The notes below the pieces were generated by a model that saw only the letters and a list, made by a program, of their open reading frames with translations, had not been told where the DNA came from and made no database searches. From Rutidosis leptorrhynchoides (taxonomy: Eukaryota > Streptophyta > Magnoliopsida > Asterales > Asteraceae), in assembly GCF_046630445.1 (NCBI RefSeq), contig NC_092335.1, positions 628,215,501 through 628,279,500 on the forward strand: a stretch of 64,000 nucleotides of DNA, in the 5' to 3' direction. Both the position numbers and the translations under genes were made by a program. Positions 36,558 to 49,926 of the stretch are shown here, piece after piece. Position 1 is the first letter of the stretch. Each line of letters starts with the position of its first letter.

Positions 36558-36810
36558 CATGGAAGAAATAATATTCACCACCTTTGTCATCCTTTGTGAT
36601 AATTCAAAAGAAGGTTTATGTATCCACAAATCTACCTACGTGTCTACTCAATCCAAATGACTACATGCATGTTATATTAATATTAATTTTACCATACTAA
36701 TTCATTGGTATTAATATTATGTTATACTAAATAATTTAAGATCATACTTGAATTATGTAGAATTCACCTGTAATGGAATATAAGATATCTATAAAATTTA
36801 GGATGTTACA
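36558..36810 (-). repeat. Element B 5' LTR, second part
   Basis: Continues the LTR interrupted at 20689 and ends AGGATGTTACA, followed by TSD TATAT. It matches 19291-19543. Confidence 0.88.
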
Positions 36811-36816
36811 TATATA

Positions 36817-37035
36817 GGCATGTTCAAACGAGAACCACAAAAAAGCGAGAACTGCGGGTACCATTAAATTACATGGTTTATATGCATTTATATTACATAG
36901 TTTATATGCATTTATATTCAACAAATTACATATAACTGTTATATGATGTTCATATCATTGATAAACAAATGTTCACAACCACAAATTATATGTTCAATTG
37001 TGAATTATATGAAATGTTCGCATGTTTATAAACGT
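36817..37035. mobile_element. Long-TIR MITE, copy 2 (half, inverted)
   Basis: Inverted copy of about 17915-18135, starting GGCATGTTCAAACGAGAACC. It diverges after GTTTATAAAC into a (CA)n/(TA)n microsatellite, so only one terminal half is present. Confidence 0.6.
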
Positions 37036-37135
37036 ACACACAGACACACACACATACACACACACACACATACACATACACATACACATATATATACATA
37101 TATATATATACATATATATATATACATATATATAC

Positions 37136-37196
<61 letters not shown>
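37036..37196. repeat. (CA)n, (CATA)n, (TA)n microsatellite
   Basis: Passes from CA to CATA to pure TA repeats. The His/Thr/Tyr/Ile-repeat ORFs on both strands are artefacts. Confidence 0.95.
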
Positions 37197-37200
<4 letters not shown>

Positions 37201-37665
37201 AGTGCTCCAAATGAACATATATTTAGTAGCAATATCCTCCCAATATGTAAATTATTTAGTTGTAATTGTCCTATTTTAAGTTGTAATCGTTTATATTAAA
37301 TAAGTGCGAAGACAAAAGGCGAAAACGACGATTTGAAGACGCAAATGACCAAAAAGCTCAAATGTATAAGATACAATCCAAGTGGTTCAATTTATTAATG
37401 AGAAACGTCTAAAAATGACAAAAGTATAAGTTGCGGAACGCAAAGTACAAGATATTAAATTATACGAAAGGACGTTCAAAAATCCGAAACCGGGACCTGA
37501 GCCAACTATCAACGTCCGACGCAACGGACCAAAAATTACAAGTCTACTATGCACAAGAATATAATATAATATTTAAATAATTATATAAATTATTTATATA
37601 TTTTATATTATATTAAATAGTGTCGGCAGACTAAAAAACAAATGAATGTGAGCTGGTGCCAGACA

Positions 37666-37723
37666 CCATGCGATCGCATGGCCAGAAGGCACATATCCCA
37701 TGCATAGTCAGGTCCTATAAATA
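37666..37723 (+). promoter_or_regulatory. Palindrome and TATA box of solo LTR I
   Basis: CCATGCGATCGCATGG (37666-37681) is a perfect palindrome 34 bases before TATAAATA (37716-37723). Position relative to the TATA box suggests an upstream promoter element; function is not known. Confidence 0.5.
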
Positions 37724-37778
37724 GCCAGCTTATTTTACGAGTTTTAAAAATAATAATAATAATACTCCTCTAATAATA

Positions 37779-37892
<114 letters not shown>

Positions 37893-39186
37893 ATAGGGTA
37901 GTTTTATATTAGATTAGTTTGGGTTATGTAAAGGTTATTTTACGGGTTTTAAAGTCGAAGCTCTGTCCGTGTAACACTACGCGATAAATAATCAATGTAA
38001 GCTATGTTCTCCTTTTTAAATTGATGTCTAGTACTTAAGTTATTATTATGCTTATTTAAGACGAAGTAATCATGATGTTGGGCTAATTACTAAAAATTGG
38101 GTAATTGGGCTTTGTACCATAATTGGGGTTTGGACAAAAGAACGACATTTGTGGAAATTAGACTATGGGCTATTAATGGGCTTTATATTTGTTTAACTAA
38201 ATGATAGTTTGTTAATTTTAATATAAAGATTTACAATTGGACGTCCCTATAGATAACCATATACACTCGATCGGATACGATGGGCGGGATATTTATATGT
38301 ACGAATAATCGTTCATTTAACCGGACACGGGAATTGATTAATAGTCTATGGAATTATTAAAACAGGGGTGAAATTATGTACAAGGACACTTGGCATAATT
38401 GATAACAAAGTATTAAAACCTTGGGTTACACGCAGTCGATATCCTGGTGTAATTATTAAACAAAGTATTAAGACCTTGTTACAGTTTAAGTCCCCAATTA
38501 GTTGGAATATTTGACTTCGTGTATAAGGATAATTTGACGAGGACACTCGCACTTTATATTTATGACTGATGGACTGTTATGGACAAAAACCAGACGGACA
38601 TATTGAATAATCCAGGACAAAGAACAATTAACCCATGGGAATAAAATAAAATCAATACGTCAAACATCATGATTACGGAAGTTTAAATAAGCATAATTCC
38701 TTTATTTTCATATTTAATTGCACTTCTAATTATCACATTTTTAATTATCGCAATTTTATTTCATCGCACTTTTATTTATTGCAATTTCATTATCGTTATT
38801 TATTTTACACTTTAAATTAAGTCTTTTATTTATTTAACATTTTACATTAGGTTTTAACTGCGACTAAAGTTTTAAAATCGACAAACCGGTCATTAAACGG
38901 TAAACCCCCTTTTATATATTATTATATATAATTATAAATATTTTGTACAAATATAGTTAATTAAAATATAGTGTACAATAAGCCCGCTCCCTGTGAAACG
39001 AACCGGACTTATAAAAACTATACTACTCTACGATTAGGTACACTGCATATAGTGTTGTAGCAAGGTTTAGGTATATCCCATCTGTAAATAAATAATAAAT
39101 ATCTTGTATAAAATTGTAACGTATTTAATAGTTTTTCCTAGTAAAATATAAGCTATTTCATATACACCTCGCATAACACCAATATA

Positions 39187-39423
39187 TTATAAACGAAATG
39201 TACACGAGAGTGGCAAGGGCCAATTACTTTGCCCACTTGACCACTTTATAGAGATTTGCGAAGATTGCAAACTAATGAATAACATAGGTTCACGACATAT
39301 TGATATATACGTTAGGATCACTCAACCAAGTTAGTCAATCAATTTTTTTCCATTGATCTTTGTGATATCCACTCATAGAATTTGATGTGTATTTCATTTA
39401 GAGTCATCAGAGTAGACCAATTC
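39187..39423. other. Spacer; nothing recognised
   Basis: Unique-looking DNA between solo LTR I and element F with no ORF and no repeat seen. Confidence 0.4.
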
Positions 39424-41410
39424 TGTCATACCCCCCAAATAGGGCCGGGGGTAAATATGACTTTTCCAATATCATCACACAGTTATATAAACAAGAACGA
39501 CTCTAAATGAGACGTTTAATAAAATCAGAAATTTAATTGCAGCGGAAAGTGAATTGTTTTACATACATGGTAAACCCAAATGTAATAAATGTTTAACAAA
39601 TGATTAGATATAATAAATGCGGACTTCAATGCAACAACAGGCAAGCAACATAGGGCAGCACATAAGCTATTCTTCACCTGAGACAAACATGCTTAAAATG
39701 TCAACACAATGGTTGAGTGAACATCATAGGTTTAATAATTAATAAGTTTTAGACCACAAGATTTGTTTCAAAATATCAAAATATTTAATATGCCATGAGT
39801 TATAATATCGAGCTAAACATAAACCCCTGACACTGTACGGGTGTCGGTAATCATTATTATATACCCCCTTGACGATCGGTCAATGGGTAGAGACGTCACT
39901 CTCAATAGGCCTACTCACAATAATTAAGCTTGCAACATTTTAAATCCAACAATTAACGATATTATGGCGGGGATTTGCATGTAAGAATACAAGTTAACAA
40001 TAATCTCACGAAGTTGCATATCAAAAGTTTAAGCACATGTGTCTAAATTGTAAATCATTTAAAGCAAGCATGTGTCTCACCCCAAGATTTATAAAATACA
40101 TTAAAATATGTAAAAAGCGGGGCTATGAGTTCACCTTAGTAGCACAGAAGAGTTATTCCACATGAGAATTGAATTGAACGGAAGAACGTGATCAGAATCT
40201 CAACCTAGAGATAGAATGTAGGATCAGAGATATAGCCTAAAAGACTTAAGTATATTAATTATACTAATAACGATGGTTTTCTAAAATAATTTCCATTTTC
40301 GGAAAGTTACTATTTATGGAAAGTTTTCAATTATAGTATCTTTCTAATTATAGAAAGTTCGGGTTATAATCTATAACAAGATGTTGTACACCTTTAACCA
40401 AATCTCATTGTTATCATACACATCACTCTGATGGTCAGTTGTTACCGGGCGCCCAAGATTCTTGACCAGAATCTATGTCATGACATTCGAAATCCACAAA
40501 CGGTTCCCATTAGGCAACAAGGACCACCCTAGGCCATATGTAGCGGTGCGGTTCGTATACAGTGCACGTCATCTTAATTATAACCTTCACATATTATAGG
40601 TGTATAATCTTTAATTATATAGTTAAGTTAATTATATGTATATAGTTATTTTAGTATTACATAACTATTAATAGTTTAACAATTATATGTCTATTATTAT
40701 CCAAGCTAATATTACTAACTTGTCATGGATTAATTAATATTTATAATTTACTAATCATTATCTAATACAATACATATAACATAAATGTGTTATATTATTT
40801 ATTACTTAATTTACAAGATACTTAATAATATAGTATTTTATTAACTCAATATTATCCATAAATACTTAAATAATTAATTAAATACCTAATAATCATATAC
40901 ATAATTTTTATAGACTTAGTTAATTATAAAAATTAGTACAAAAATTTAAGAAAGTAATTTTATTACTATTTTGCATTTATATTTGTTTCCATTCTTAATT
41001 TAATCATAAAACAAGTTTAATTCTATATAAAATACTAAATAAACATAAATAATTATTTTTAAAATTTTTATAAGTTTCTTACAGTCAATTAATCTGTAAA
41101 CAATTATTAAATAAAAGATTTCTTGATTTTTACAATTATTTCCTTATTTACCCTCTATTTACATAATAAAAGAGTTTAATCATTCAATAATTATTAAATC
41201 GACCCCTAAATTAATTTTTATATTTTTCTCAGATCTAAACAATGTTTAAGAACTCCAGAAAATTATTTATTATATTTTATTTACTGTACATATTTTTATT
41301 ACAAATTTCCCCTAGTTTCCATAATTAAATAACACATAATTTGTATTTAATTTTTATAAATTATATTCTGACCTAAATAATTAACTTAAATCTATAGTTT
41401 CTATTAAAAT

Positions 41411-41958
41411 TCTAAAATGATGATGTCATAAATACACATTTTTTAAGCTTTAAAAAAATTCAAAAAGAAATTAAAAAATTCTTAGAGCACCATGATGATG
41501 TCATAAATAACAATTAATCTTAATTATATATACTTAATTAATAACAATTAAAGGAAAAATGATGATAATGAAAAATAAATGCAAAAGATATATAGCTTAA
41601 TTAATTATACTGTTTCTAAATTTAAAAAATTTTCTCCTGCATATTATTTAGTCAAAATTTCAAAACAATATCACATATCTTCATATTAATAGTTTAGCAT
41701 TCTATCTTTCAAAATCATTTATTATTTCGGATCGTATATTCCAGGCAAAATATTTGTGGTACGCTTTCGTTGTCATTATTTGCTATACGCATTTTATAAA
41801 CTACAATAATTTGATTATCAAGTTTCTTAGTCGGAATCTGTGGTTTCACGGGTTATTAAACTAAATGTCTTTAGCATTTACATTCACTTAATACCTAAAA
41901 CATTTCATTAAACTGTTCCGTTTAAACAAACCCGTGATTTCACGGGTCATTTCACTAG
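41411..41958 (+). mobile_element. Non-autonomous Helitron inserted in F LTR
   Basis: Starts TCTAAAATGATGATGTCATA. It ends with hairpin ACCCGTGATTTCACGGGT about ten bases before CTAG, followed by T. It shares ends and interior stretches with 15318-16180 and lacks that copy's tandem repeat. Confidence 0.65.
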
Positions 41959-42035
41959 TATAATACTTTACTGAAAAAATATTTATATAGCTTAATTAGC
42001 CTTTTTCCTATTTATTTTAAAAATATATATGTATA

Positions 42036-42106
<71 letters not shown>

Positions 42107-42921
42107 CTATTTTAATTAAATAAAATATAAAAACGCATTATAAATCAAAAAAATTATTTTTCTTAGATCTTATATTACTTATTAATAATTAACATGTATA
42201 ATACATAATTTAATAAACTCAATACATAATTATTAATTATTTTCAAATGGTTCGGCCAAAAAATACAAACAAAATTTTTTAAAAAAATACAAAAAAGACT
42301 AATTTTCTGAAAATTCAATTTTTATAAACTCTATTCATCATGTTAATAATTATCATGTAAAAAGTTAAGTTTTATTAAGCTTGTAACAATTTAAAAAAAA
42401 AATTATTGTTGTTGTTGGGGTTTTCGGCCGAAAGAAAGAAAAAACCGAAAAAATAAAAAAAATGAGAGAAAAAACTTACAAAAAAAAATTAGGGCTTTGT
42501 GTGTGCTCCCAATTTTGTGAGTGAAAAATAATGAAGCATTGTGTGTGTATTTATAGTTGAAAATTACTTGAAGAACAAGAATAATACATTCCTTTTTTAA
42601 AAATACAATTTAATTTCCCTTTTTTTCGGCCGACTAGGCCTTTTTCTTTCTTTTTTTTATTTTTTTTATTTAATGGAACATTCTAGATTAGTTTGCATTT
42701 TATTTTTCTTTATTTAATTAACATGGTTTATTATATATTTATTTATATTTTTGGTATATATATAAATAAATATATTTTTATATTTAAATCACAAATTTAC
42801 ATTTATAACCTATTACTTAATTATTTTATATATATATATATATATACCCATATTTATATTTCATTTACATTTTATTTACACTAACATAAAATATATACAT
42901 TTTAATACGTATTATAGACAT

Positions 42922-42922
<1 letters not shown>

Positions 42923-42960
<38 letters not shown>

Positions 42961-43022
42961 TTAGGGTTAGGGTTACATTAAATAATTAGGGTTTACATTT
43001 AATGATTAGGTTTAGGGTTTAG
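42923..43022 (-). repeat. (AAT)n and telo-box cluster in F LTR
   Basis: TTAGGGTTAGGGTT and three further TTAGGGTTT/TAGGTTTAGGG motifs lie 140-205 bases from the LTR 5' end. In the sense direction these are CCCTAA telo-box motifs. Confidence 0.85.
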
Positions 43023-43163
43023 TTCATCAATAACGAGTATTAATTACTTCATTTATTATGTCCGGATAACAACCCTAATAGTTATAACACAGAAGTATAA
43101 GACAGAAATGAAACCCTAGGGGTATTATAGTCATTTCAGTGTGGAAAAATGAGGGCTGTTATA

Positions 43164-43178
43164 GTACCTCCCCGTTAA
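43164..43178 (-). other. Polypurine tract of element F
   Basis: The minus strand reads TTAACGGGGAGGTAC next to the LTR, nearly identical to that of element H. Confidence 0.88.
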
Positions 43179-43198
43179 TTTAAACTTCATCTCGAAGT

Positions 43199-45365
43199 TC
43201 AGGAAGACTTCTCTGATGTATCAGTAATTAGAAAAAGATGAGGATATTTCCGCTTCATCTGGTCTTCACGTTCCCAGGTACACTCGGGGCCTCTTCGTGA
43301 ATTCCAATGGATCTTAACAATAGGAATAGAGCTTTGTTCTAAGCCTTTAACCTCGCGATCCATAACCTCTATCGGTTCTTCAACAAAGTGCATTTTATCA
43401 TCAATGCGGATATCATCCAATGGAATAATGAGTGTGTCATCAGCAAGACACTTTTTAAGATTCGAGACATGAAATACATCATGCACATTACTAAGCTCAG
43501 TGGGTAATTCTAATCGATATGCCACAGGACCAACTCTTTCAATAATCTTGAAAGGTCCTACATAACGTGGACTTAATTTGCTTCGCTTACCAAAACAAAC
43601 GACTCCCTTCCAAGGGGATACTTTCAACATGACTTTATCACCAACTTGGAATTCTATATCTTTCCGACGTTTATCAGCATAGCTCTTTTGCTGGCTGCTG
43701 GCAGTTTCCAATCATTTCTTTATCTGAACGATCTTCTCGGTAGTTTATGAATGATTTCAGAACCAGTTAACTGTCTGTCCTCTAATTCATCCCAACACAA
43801 TGGGGATCTACATTTTCGTCCGTATAAGGCTTCAAAAAGTGCAGCCTTAATACTTGAGTGATAGCTGTTGTTATAAGAAAATTCGGTTAAAGGCAAGTGT
43901 CTATCCCAACCTTTGCCGAAATCGATAGCACAAGCACGTAGCATATCTTCCAACGCCTGAATAGTTCATTCACTTTGACCATCAGTATGCGGATGATAAG
44001 CTGTACTCATGTTGAGTTGAGTTCCAAGAGCAGATTGTAAAGTTTTCCAGAATCTAGAAACAAATCGACTGTCGCGATCAGAAATGATTGAGATAGGAAC
44101 TTCATGACGTGAGACAATCTCTTTGATATAGAGTTGTGATAATTTCTCCATCTTGTCAATTTCCTTGATCGATAAGAAATGTGCAGATTTAGTGAGACGA
44201 TCAACTATGACCCAAATAGTATCGTTGCCGTTTAAAGTCTTAGGCAACTTAGTAACGAAGTCCATAGTGATACATTCCCACTTCCACTGCAGAATATCCG
44301 GCTGTTGAAGTAAACCAGACGGCTTCTAATGCTCGGCCTTAACCTTCAGATAAGTAAGGCACTTGCTCACATAATCAGCAATGTCAGACTTTAGATTAGG
44401 CCACCAATAGAATTCTTTCACATCGTGATACATTTTACTGGAGCCTGGGTGAATAGAATATCTAGTCTTATGCGCTTCATCCAAGACTAGTTCTCGAAGA
44501 TTTCCAAAAATTGGGACCCAAATTCGATTATTGAAATACCTTGTTCCGTTTCCCTTAAGTTCGAGTTGCTTTTCGAGACCCTTCAGTCCCTCAAGCTTGA
44601 CATTCTCTTCCTTTAATGCCTTAAGTTGTGCTTCTCGAATTTGAGATGTAAGATTCTTATGAATACGTATATTTAAAGCTCGGACTCGAATCAGTTTGGC
44701 ACGATCCTTTCTACTAAGGGCATCAGCAACTACATTCGCCTTGCCGGGATGGTATCGAAGTTCACAATCGTAGTCATTTAATAACTCAATCCAATGTCGT
44801 TGCCTCATGTTTAACTGCTTCTGATCAAAGATATGTTGAAGACTTTTATGATCGGTATACACCGCGATTCTAACCCCATAGAGGTAATGTCTCCACATCT
44901 TTAGTGCAAATACCACGGCTCCTAATTCCAGGTCATGTGTGGTATAGTTCTTCTCATGTTTCTTCAACTGTCTAGATGCATAGGCAATAACATTTTCAAG
45001 TTGCATCAAAACACATCCGAAACCTTGATTCGAGGCATCACAATAGACTACAAAATTGTCGGTACCTTCAGGTAATAACAGAATTGGGGTTGTGGTTAAT
45101 TTATCCTTTAGAATCTTGAAAGCAGATTCCTGTTCTTCAGACCACTCAAACTTCTTCCCCTTATGAGTTAGCTTGGTAAGAGGTTTGGCTAGAATAGAAA
45201 AATCCTTGATGAACCTTCGGTAATAACCAGCAAGTTCCAAAAATTGGCGAATATGCTTCGCATTCTTAGGTTCTTCCCAGTTTTGAATAGCGGTGATCTT
45301 TGCTGGATCGACATGTATTCCTTCACTATCAACTACATGTCTGAGAAATTGAACTGTTCGTAGCC
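43199..45365 (-). pseudogene. Element F RT end, RNase H, integrase, chromodomain
   Basis: From right to left: the RT-to-RNase H linker ([13 protein letters not shown]), RNase H with VVYCDAS and [11 protein letters not shown], and integrase with [17 protein letters not shown] and [10 protein letters not shown]. The latter has the second zinc Cys replaced by Tyr. The integrase core has [21 protein letters not shown] and IISDRDSRF. Stops lie at 44326 (CAG-type to TAG) and 43966 (CGA-type to TGA), and a frameshift near 43715 separates the C-terminal chromodomain segment (170 codons, natural end SEKSS). Confidence 0.88.
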
Positions 45366-46729
45366 AAAATTGTAACGACCCTACTTTTTCCGTTATCTTT
45401 TACCGTTAATTATTTAACGATCGTTAACTGTTATTCGTGCCACGTCATTTCTATGACCTATATTATTATTTTTGTAATAATATATTAATTATTATGTGTT
45501 AAATGAATATTTGTATTCATATTTCAAATTGCACGTTTCTACGTGTCGTGGATTTCTATCCGGCGAATCTTTTCGGTTTTCAAACCAACGGTCAAACTTT
45601 TGGGATTTTTAAATCCAAATTATTTTAAATATGATATTTTGATGTCATATGAATATATATATTGTTTATATATTTTATTTGTCGCGTGTGCGTTATCTCT
45701 CAAAATATTTAATCGCGTAGCAGCGTTTTCGCGTTTTGGGCTTCGTTCGGGCATTCGGGCCAAAAGCTATTGAACATTTATCAAATTTGGACCACAAATG
45801 GGCCCACCCCATCAAAATTTTGGCCAAACTCCCCCTTTACCCCATTTTTATTTTTTTAAACTTTTTATTTCATTTTATTTTCTCATTTCTTTTTTCCTTA
45901 ACCTAAATCTAGCAAGTCTTTTTCTCTCATCTTCCTCCTCTTCTCTTTTTATTTTTTTGGCCGCCACTTTCACATCACCATCATCATCAATTGATCATCT
46001 TCTAGTACTTGGATCAAGGGGCTTTTTACATAATCGGATTCATCTCTTCAATCTCTACGCGTCCATATTCATCTTTTCTTGATTAGGGTATAAACCCTAA
46101 CCCTAACTTTTTGATTTTTCTTTAATTTTACTGTTTTTATATGTTATATTGATAGTATGATTATTATATGTTATTTTATTGTTGATAGTATGCGTAGAAA
46201 TGCTCGTTAATTCATATTTTCAGTTTGATTGATTTGGGACAGCGGTTTGTTTGATTGTTTCTGTAAACACAACTGATATAAAAGTGAAATTAAAGTGTCT
46301 AGATGAGTTCCTCTCATCAAGAAATTAATTTTAGACTCCGGATTCATGTTATTTCGATTCCCGGAACATAAGTTATGATCAAAATGGTGTTTAATTGAAA
46401 TTAATATATGAAAACGAATTGGTATAGGTATGGTCCGACTTTGTGACCATTTTTAGAGTCTTTAGGGTGTACTAATGTGTTAGGATTAATGATTGGGTGA
46501 ACATTCATGTTCGGGTCATCGAAATCTGAGCCACGGATCACCCGTTATGACTAAAACATGTTTTTGAACGGATTAAAGATCCAAATTGAGTAATGGCTGT
46601 AAGTCACGACTTGGTGGCTGTTCTTGAGATGTTCTTGAGCACACTAAGGTGTCGGGTGGGTTAGTTAGGTGAAGATATATATAAGACTCGCCGAAAACTG
46701 ATTCCCGGGGCTCAAGTTATGACCCGATG

Positions 46730-47340
46730 AACTTTTAATTAAAACTTATGGTTATGAAATAAGACTTATGATATGAATAATGATTTTTATTATTAATAAA
46801 TTACTTATGATATAAAAGTAATTATTTTAATTTAAGACTTATGATATACATATTTATTATATCATTTATTAATTAATTATGATTAATGAAACTTTAATTA
46901 AACTTATGATTAATAATACTTTTATTATTAATGAAAAGTACTTATGGTAAGTATTAAACTTATATTATGAGGTGATTATAATAAGAATTAATTGGTTATT
47001 TAATTATTATAAGATTTAATTATTATTTAATTATAATTTAATTATTAAATACTTATAATTTAATGATTATAATTAGAAACTTATGATTGGATTAATAATT
47101 CATTATTAATTAATAATACTTATGATATGATTTAAAATCTATTATTAATTAATAATACTTAAATTATGATTAATATTTAATTAATTAATTAAATACTTAT
47201 GTTATATTAATTATAACATTAAACTTATGTTAACTTTAAAAATTCATTTTAATTTAATTAAACTTATGTTATGATATAATTATACATATTTAACTTTAAT
47301 TAACATTAAAACTTATGTTATTATTACAACTTACACTTTT
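46730..47340. repeat. AT-rich imperfect repeats in solo LTR J
   Basis: Many imperfect copies of AATACTTATGATAT/ATTAAACTTATG without fixed period. Non-coding. Confidence 0.7.
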
Positions 47341-47349
47341 AAAATTAAT

Positions 47350-47429
47350 GTTGACTATGTTTGACAAAGGTTGACTTTTAGGTTGACTTTTGGTTGACTT
47401 TGACTTTCAGTTGACTTTTGTTGACTTTC
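47350..47429 (+). promoter_or_regulatory. TTGAC (W-box-like) cluster in LTR J
   Basis: Eight TTGAC cores in 80 bases, most as GTTGACTTT. TTGAC is the core of the WRKY-factor W box; TTGACY is the stricter form, and most copies here are TTGACT. Binding is not shown by sequence alone. Confidence 0.55.
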
Positions 47430-47449
47430 TAATTAAGGAAACTTCCCTA

Positions 47450-47670
47450 ACTTAAAAACTTTCTAAAAATAAAAACTTTCTAAATATGGAAACTTTCTAA
47501 ATTTGTAAACTTTCCAAAAATAGAAACTTTCCTAAAATAGAAACTTTCCTAAAATAGAAACTTTCCTAAAATAGAAACTTTCCTAAAATTGAAACTTTCC
47601 AAAAATAGAAACTTTTCAAAAATGGAAACCTGTTAAAAATAGAAACTTTCTAAAAATAGAAAGTGTGTGT
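47450..47670. repeat. 17-bp minisatellite (AAACTTTCCTAAAATAG)
   Basis: About twelve tandem imperfect units, the most regular from 47520 to 47600. Confidence 0.9.
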
Positions 47671-48721
47671 CTGTACGCTGTTCCGATCAAACCGATGCAT
47701 GTTGAGTGTTGTTCTATGTCTACTTGCAACATATACAATAGCTATCATACTAAGACTTGACCTAAGTTAGTTATTTATATCGACCTGCTTTATTTATAGG
47801 TCGGCGTTGTGATCATTCCTGATCACTTTACTTCATTTGCTGTTCGCTTATTTGTGTGGTTACTTCGTTTGCTATTAAGGTGAGTTATAGTCCCATTTTT
47901 CTATTTTAAATCTTTTGGGATGAGAATACATGCATTTTATTTTTACGTATTGGACACAAGTAGAAGTTGGTTTAAATTATTCATTGTGAGTCGAACAAAA
48001 ATATTCCCTAATCTGGTAATTGTAATCACTGGTTTCTACTGGTGAACGCGAATCCTATGGATAGATCTATCGGGTTTGACAACCCCATTTCGAGCTAGTC
48101 GCGCTAGCAATTTATAATCGGAATGTTTAGTACTTCGTATTTTGTTGTAGATACACTTGTTCGGTGTATATTATTTATTGTGTTTGGCAAGGGTAAATAA
48201 ATGGTTAAGTGGTTACCAGGTGGCTCACGGAAAATGGAATAATGTTTTTATATGTTTTCTAGCATATAATTTTGTGGTCCAAAAAGGAGTTTTTATGTTT
48301 TCAAACATAAATTTTTATGGTTTTTATTAAATATTGTTTGTAATATTAAACCTATAATTCACTCAACATTTTTGTTGACAGTTACTCGCATGTTTTATTC
48401 TCAGGTTCATGATTGATTGCTTCCGCTGTGCTTAGAGAGTCTGCATATTTATGATGGCAGCTTTTGTTAAACAATAACTTGCATTCTATTTTGATACATT
48501 TAATAGCGGATGCTGTTGACTTTGTTTTGGTCAACTTTTGGTTAAAGTAATAATGTATGGTTTTTCTAAACTTACATATTTTGGTAGGTTTCCTTTATAG
48601 GAAATCATTTTTAAATAAAGAATGCAAGGTTATTTATTAAATTCATATAGAGTTATGATCAAGCTGTGGGACCAAGATAACGATGGTCGTCAAGTGTACT
48701 TTGACGGGTCGTTAAAAAAAT

Positions 48722-49926
48722 TCACACTTGGAGAACTTAGCATAGAGTTGTTCCTTCTTTAAGAGCTCTAGAATCAATCACAAATGTTGCTCATGCTCTT
48801 TCTCGCTCTTGGAGTAGATTAGAATGTCATCGATAAAGACGATCACAAACTTGTCAAGATAAGGCTTGCATACACGGTTCATAAGATCCATGAATACAGC
48901 AGGTGCATTGGTTAAACAAAAAGGCATGACAAGAAACTCATAGTATCCGTATCGAGTTCGGAAAGCAGTATTAGAAACATCAGTTTCCTTGACTCTCAGC
49001 TGATGGTAACCGGACCTAAGATCAATCTTCGAATAGACGCTGGACCCTTGCAATTGGTTAAACAGGTCATCAATACGCGGAAGAGGATAACGATTCTTGA
49101 TGGTTAGCTTGTTGAGTTCGCGGTAATCAATACACATCCTCAACGTGCCTTCTTTCTTCTTGACAAATAGAATGGGTGCTCCCTACGGAGACGAGCTAGG
49201 ACGAATGAAACCCTTCTCCAAAAGTTCTTGGAGTTGGTTAGATAATTCATTCATCTCTGGTGAAGCTAAGCGGTATGATGCCTTTGCAACAGGTGCAGCA
49301 CCGGGGGTCAAATCAATCTGAAACTCAATCTGTCGTTGGGGAGGGAGACCAGAGAGTTCTTTAGGAAATACTTTAGGAAAGTCTCTAACGACCGGCACAT
49401 CTTCAATGCGTTTTTCTTCCGATTCAACTTCCTTAACGTGAGCCAAAATGGCTTGGTATCCCTTCATTAGATACTTGCGGGTCTTGATGCAAGAGATGAT
49501 GTTAAGTTTGGAACTACTCATTTCCCCTTGAACAATTAAGGTTTCCCCATTTTCAAGAGGTATGTTAATGGTTTTCTCATAGCACATGATTGTAGCTCTT
49601 AATGGCTGTAACCAATCCATCCCTACGACTACATCAAAGCTCCCTAATTCGACTGGCAATAGGTCGGTCTTAAAGTGTTTGTCGGCTAAAACCAGATCAC
49701 AATTTTTATACACATTGTCTACTTTCATAACCTTACCATTTGCTACTTCTACAAGACACTTAATTTCTAAGGCTTGTGGTTTTTCAGTGAATAAGGCACA
49801 AAACTCAGTAGATACATAACTTCTATCAGCACCAGAATCGAATAATACAGTAGCATAGATGTTGTTAATAAGAAACATACCCATTATCACTTCATCATCA
49901 TCACGGGCTTCTTCAGCAGTCATCAC
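48722..49926 (-). pseudogene. Element F protease and reverse transcriptase
   Basis: The protease motif FDSGADRSYVS and the following VVGMDWL are in the 49183-49926 segment. RT continues from [20 protein letters not shown] through [13 protein letters not shown] (FIDD intact) to 48778. A TGG-to-TAG type stop at 49183-49185 separates the segments. Another stop lies just left of 48778, then solo LTR J. Confidence 0.88.

Larger units (their letters stand above)
39424..43163 (-). repeat. Element F 3' LTR (3740 bp)
   Basis: On the sense strand it starts TATAACAGCCCTCA and ends GGGGTATGACA. The start matches the element H LTR (TATAACAACCCTCA), so F and H are relatives. It carries TATAAATA at 42548-42555 (minus), a telo-box cluster at 42961-43022, (AAT)n at 42923-42961, (TA)n at 42038-42100, a Helitron at 41411-41958 and the shared island at 39674-39722. 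Confidence 0.8.
45371..48716 (+). mobile_element. Element J: 3.35 kb solo LTR inside F
   Basis: Starts TGTAACGACCC and ends GGGTCGTTAAA, an inverted terminal match with the last C changed to A. Perfect TSD AAAAT (45366-45370, 48717-48721) splits the F reverse transcriptase codons. The shared island at 48360-48430 is in plus orientation. No primer-binding site, polypurine tract or coding region is present, so it is a solo LTR. ORFs of 76 and 94 codons (45543-46082) have no recognisable motif. Confidence 0.85.

Noticed and set aside
42961-43022. Interstitial telomere or chromosome end
   Set aside because: Only a few scattered TTAGGGTTT-type motifs at a fixed LTR position; no tandem array.
45543-46082. 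ORFs of 76 and 94 codons in solo LTR J
   Set aside because: Phe/Ser-rich low-complexity peptides within an LTR; no start-site or domain support.
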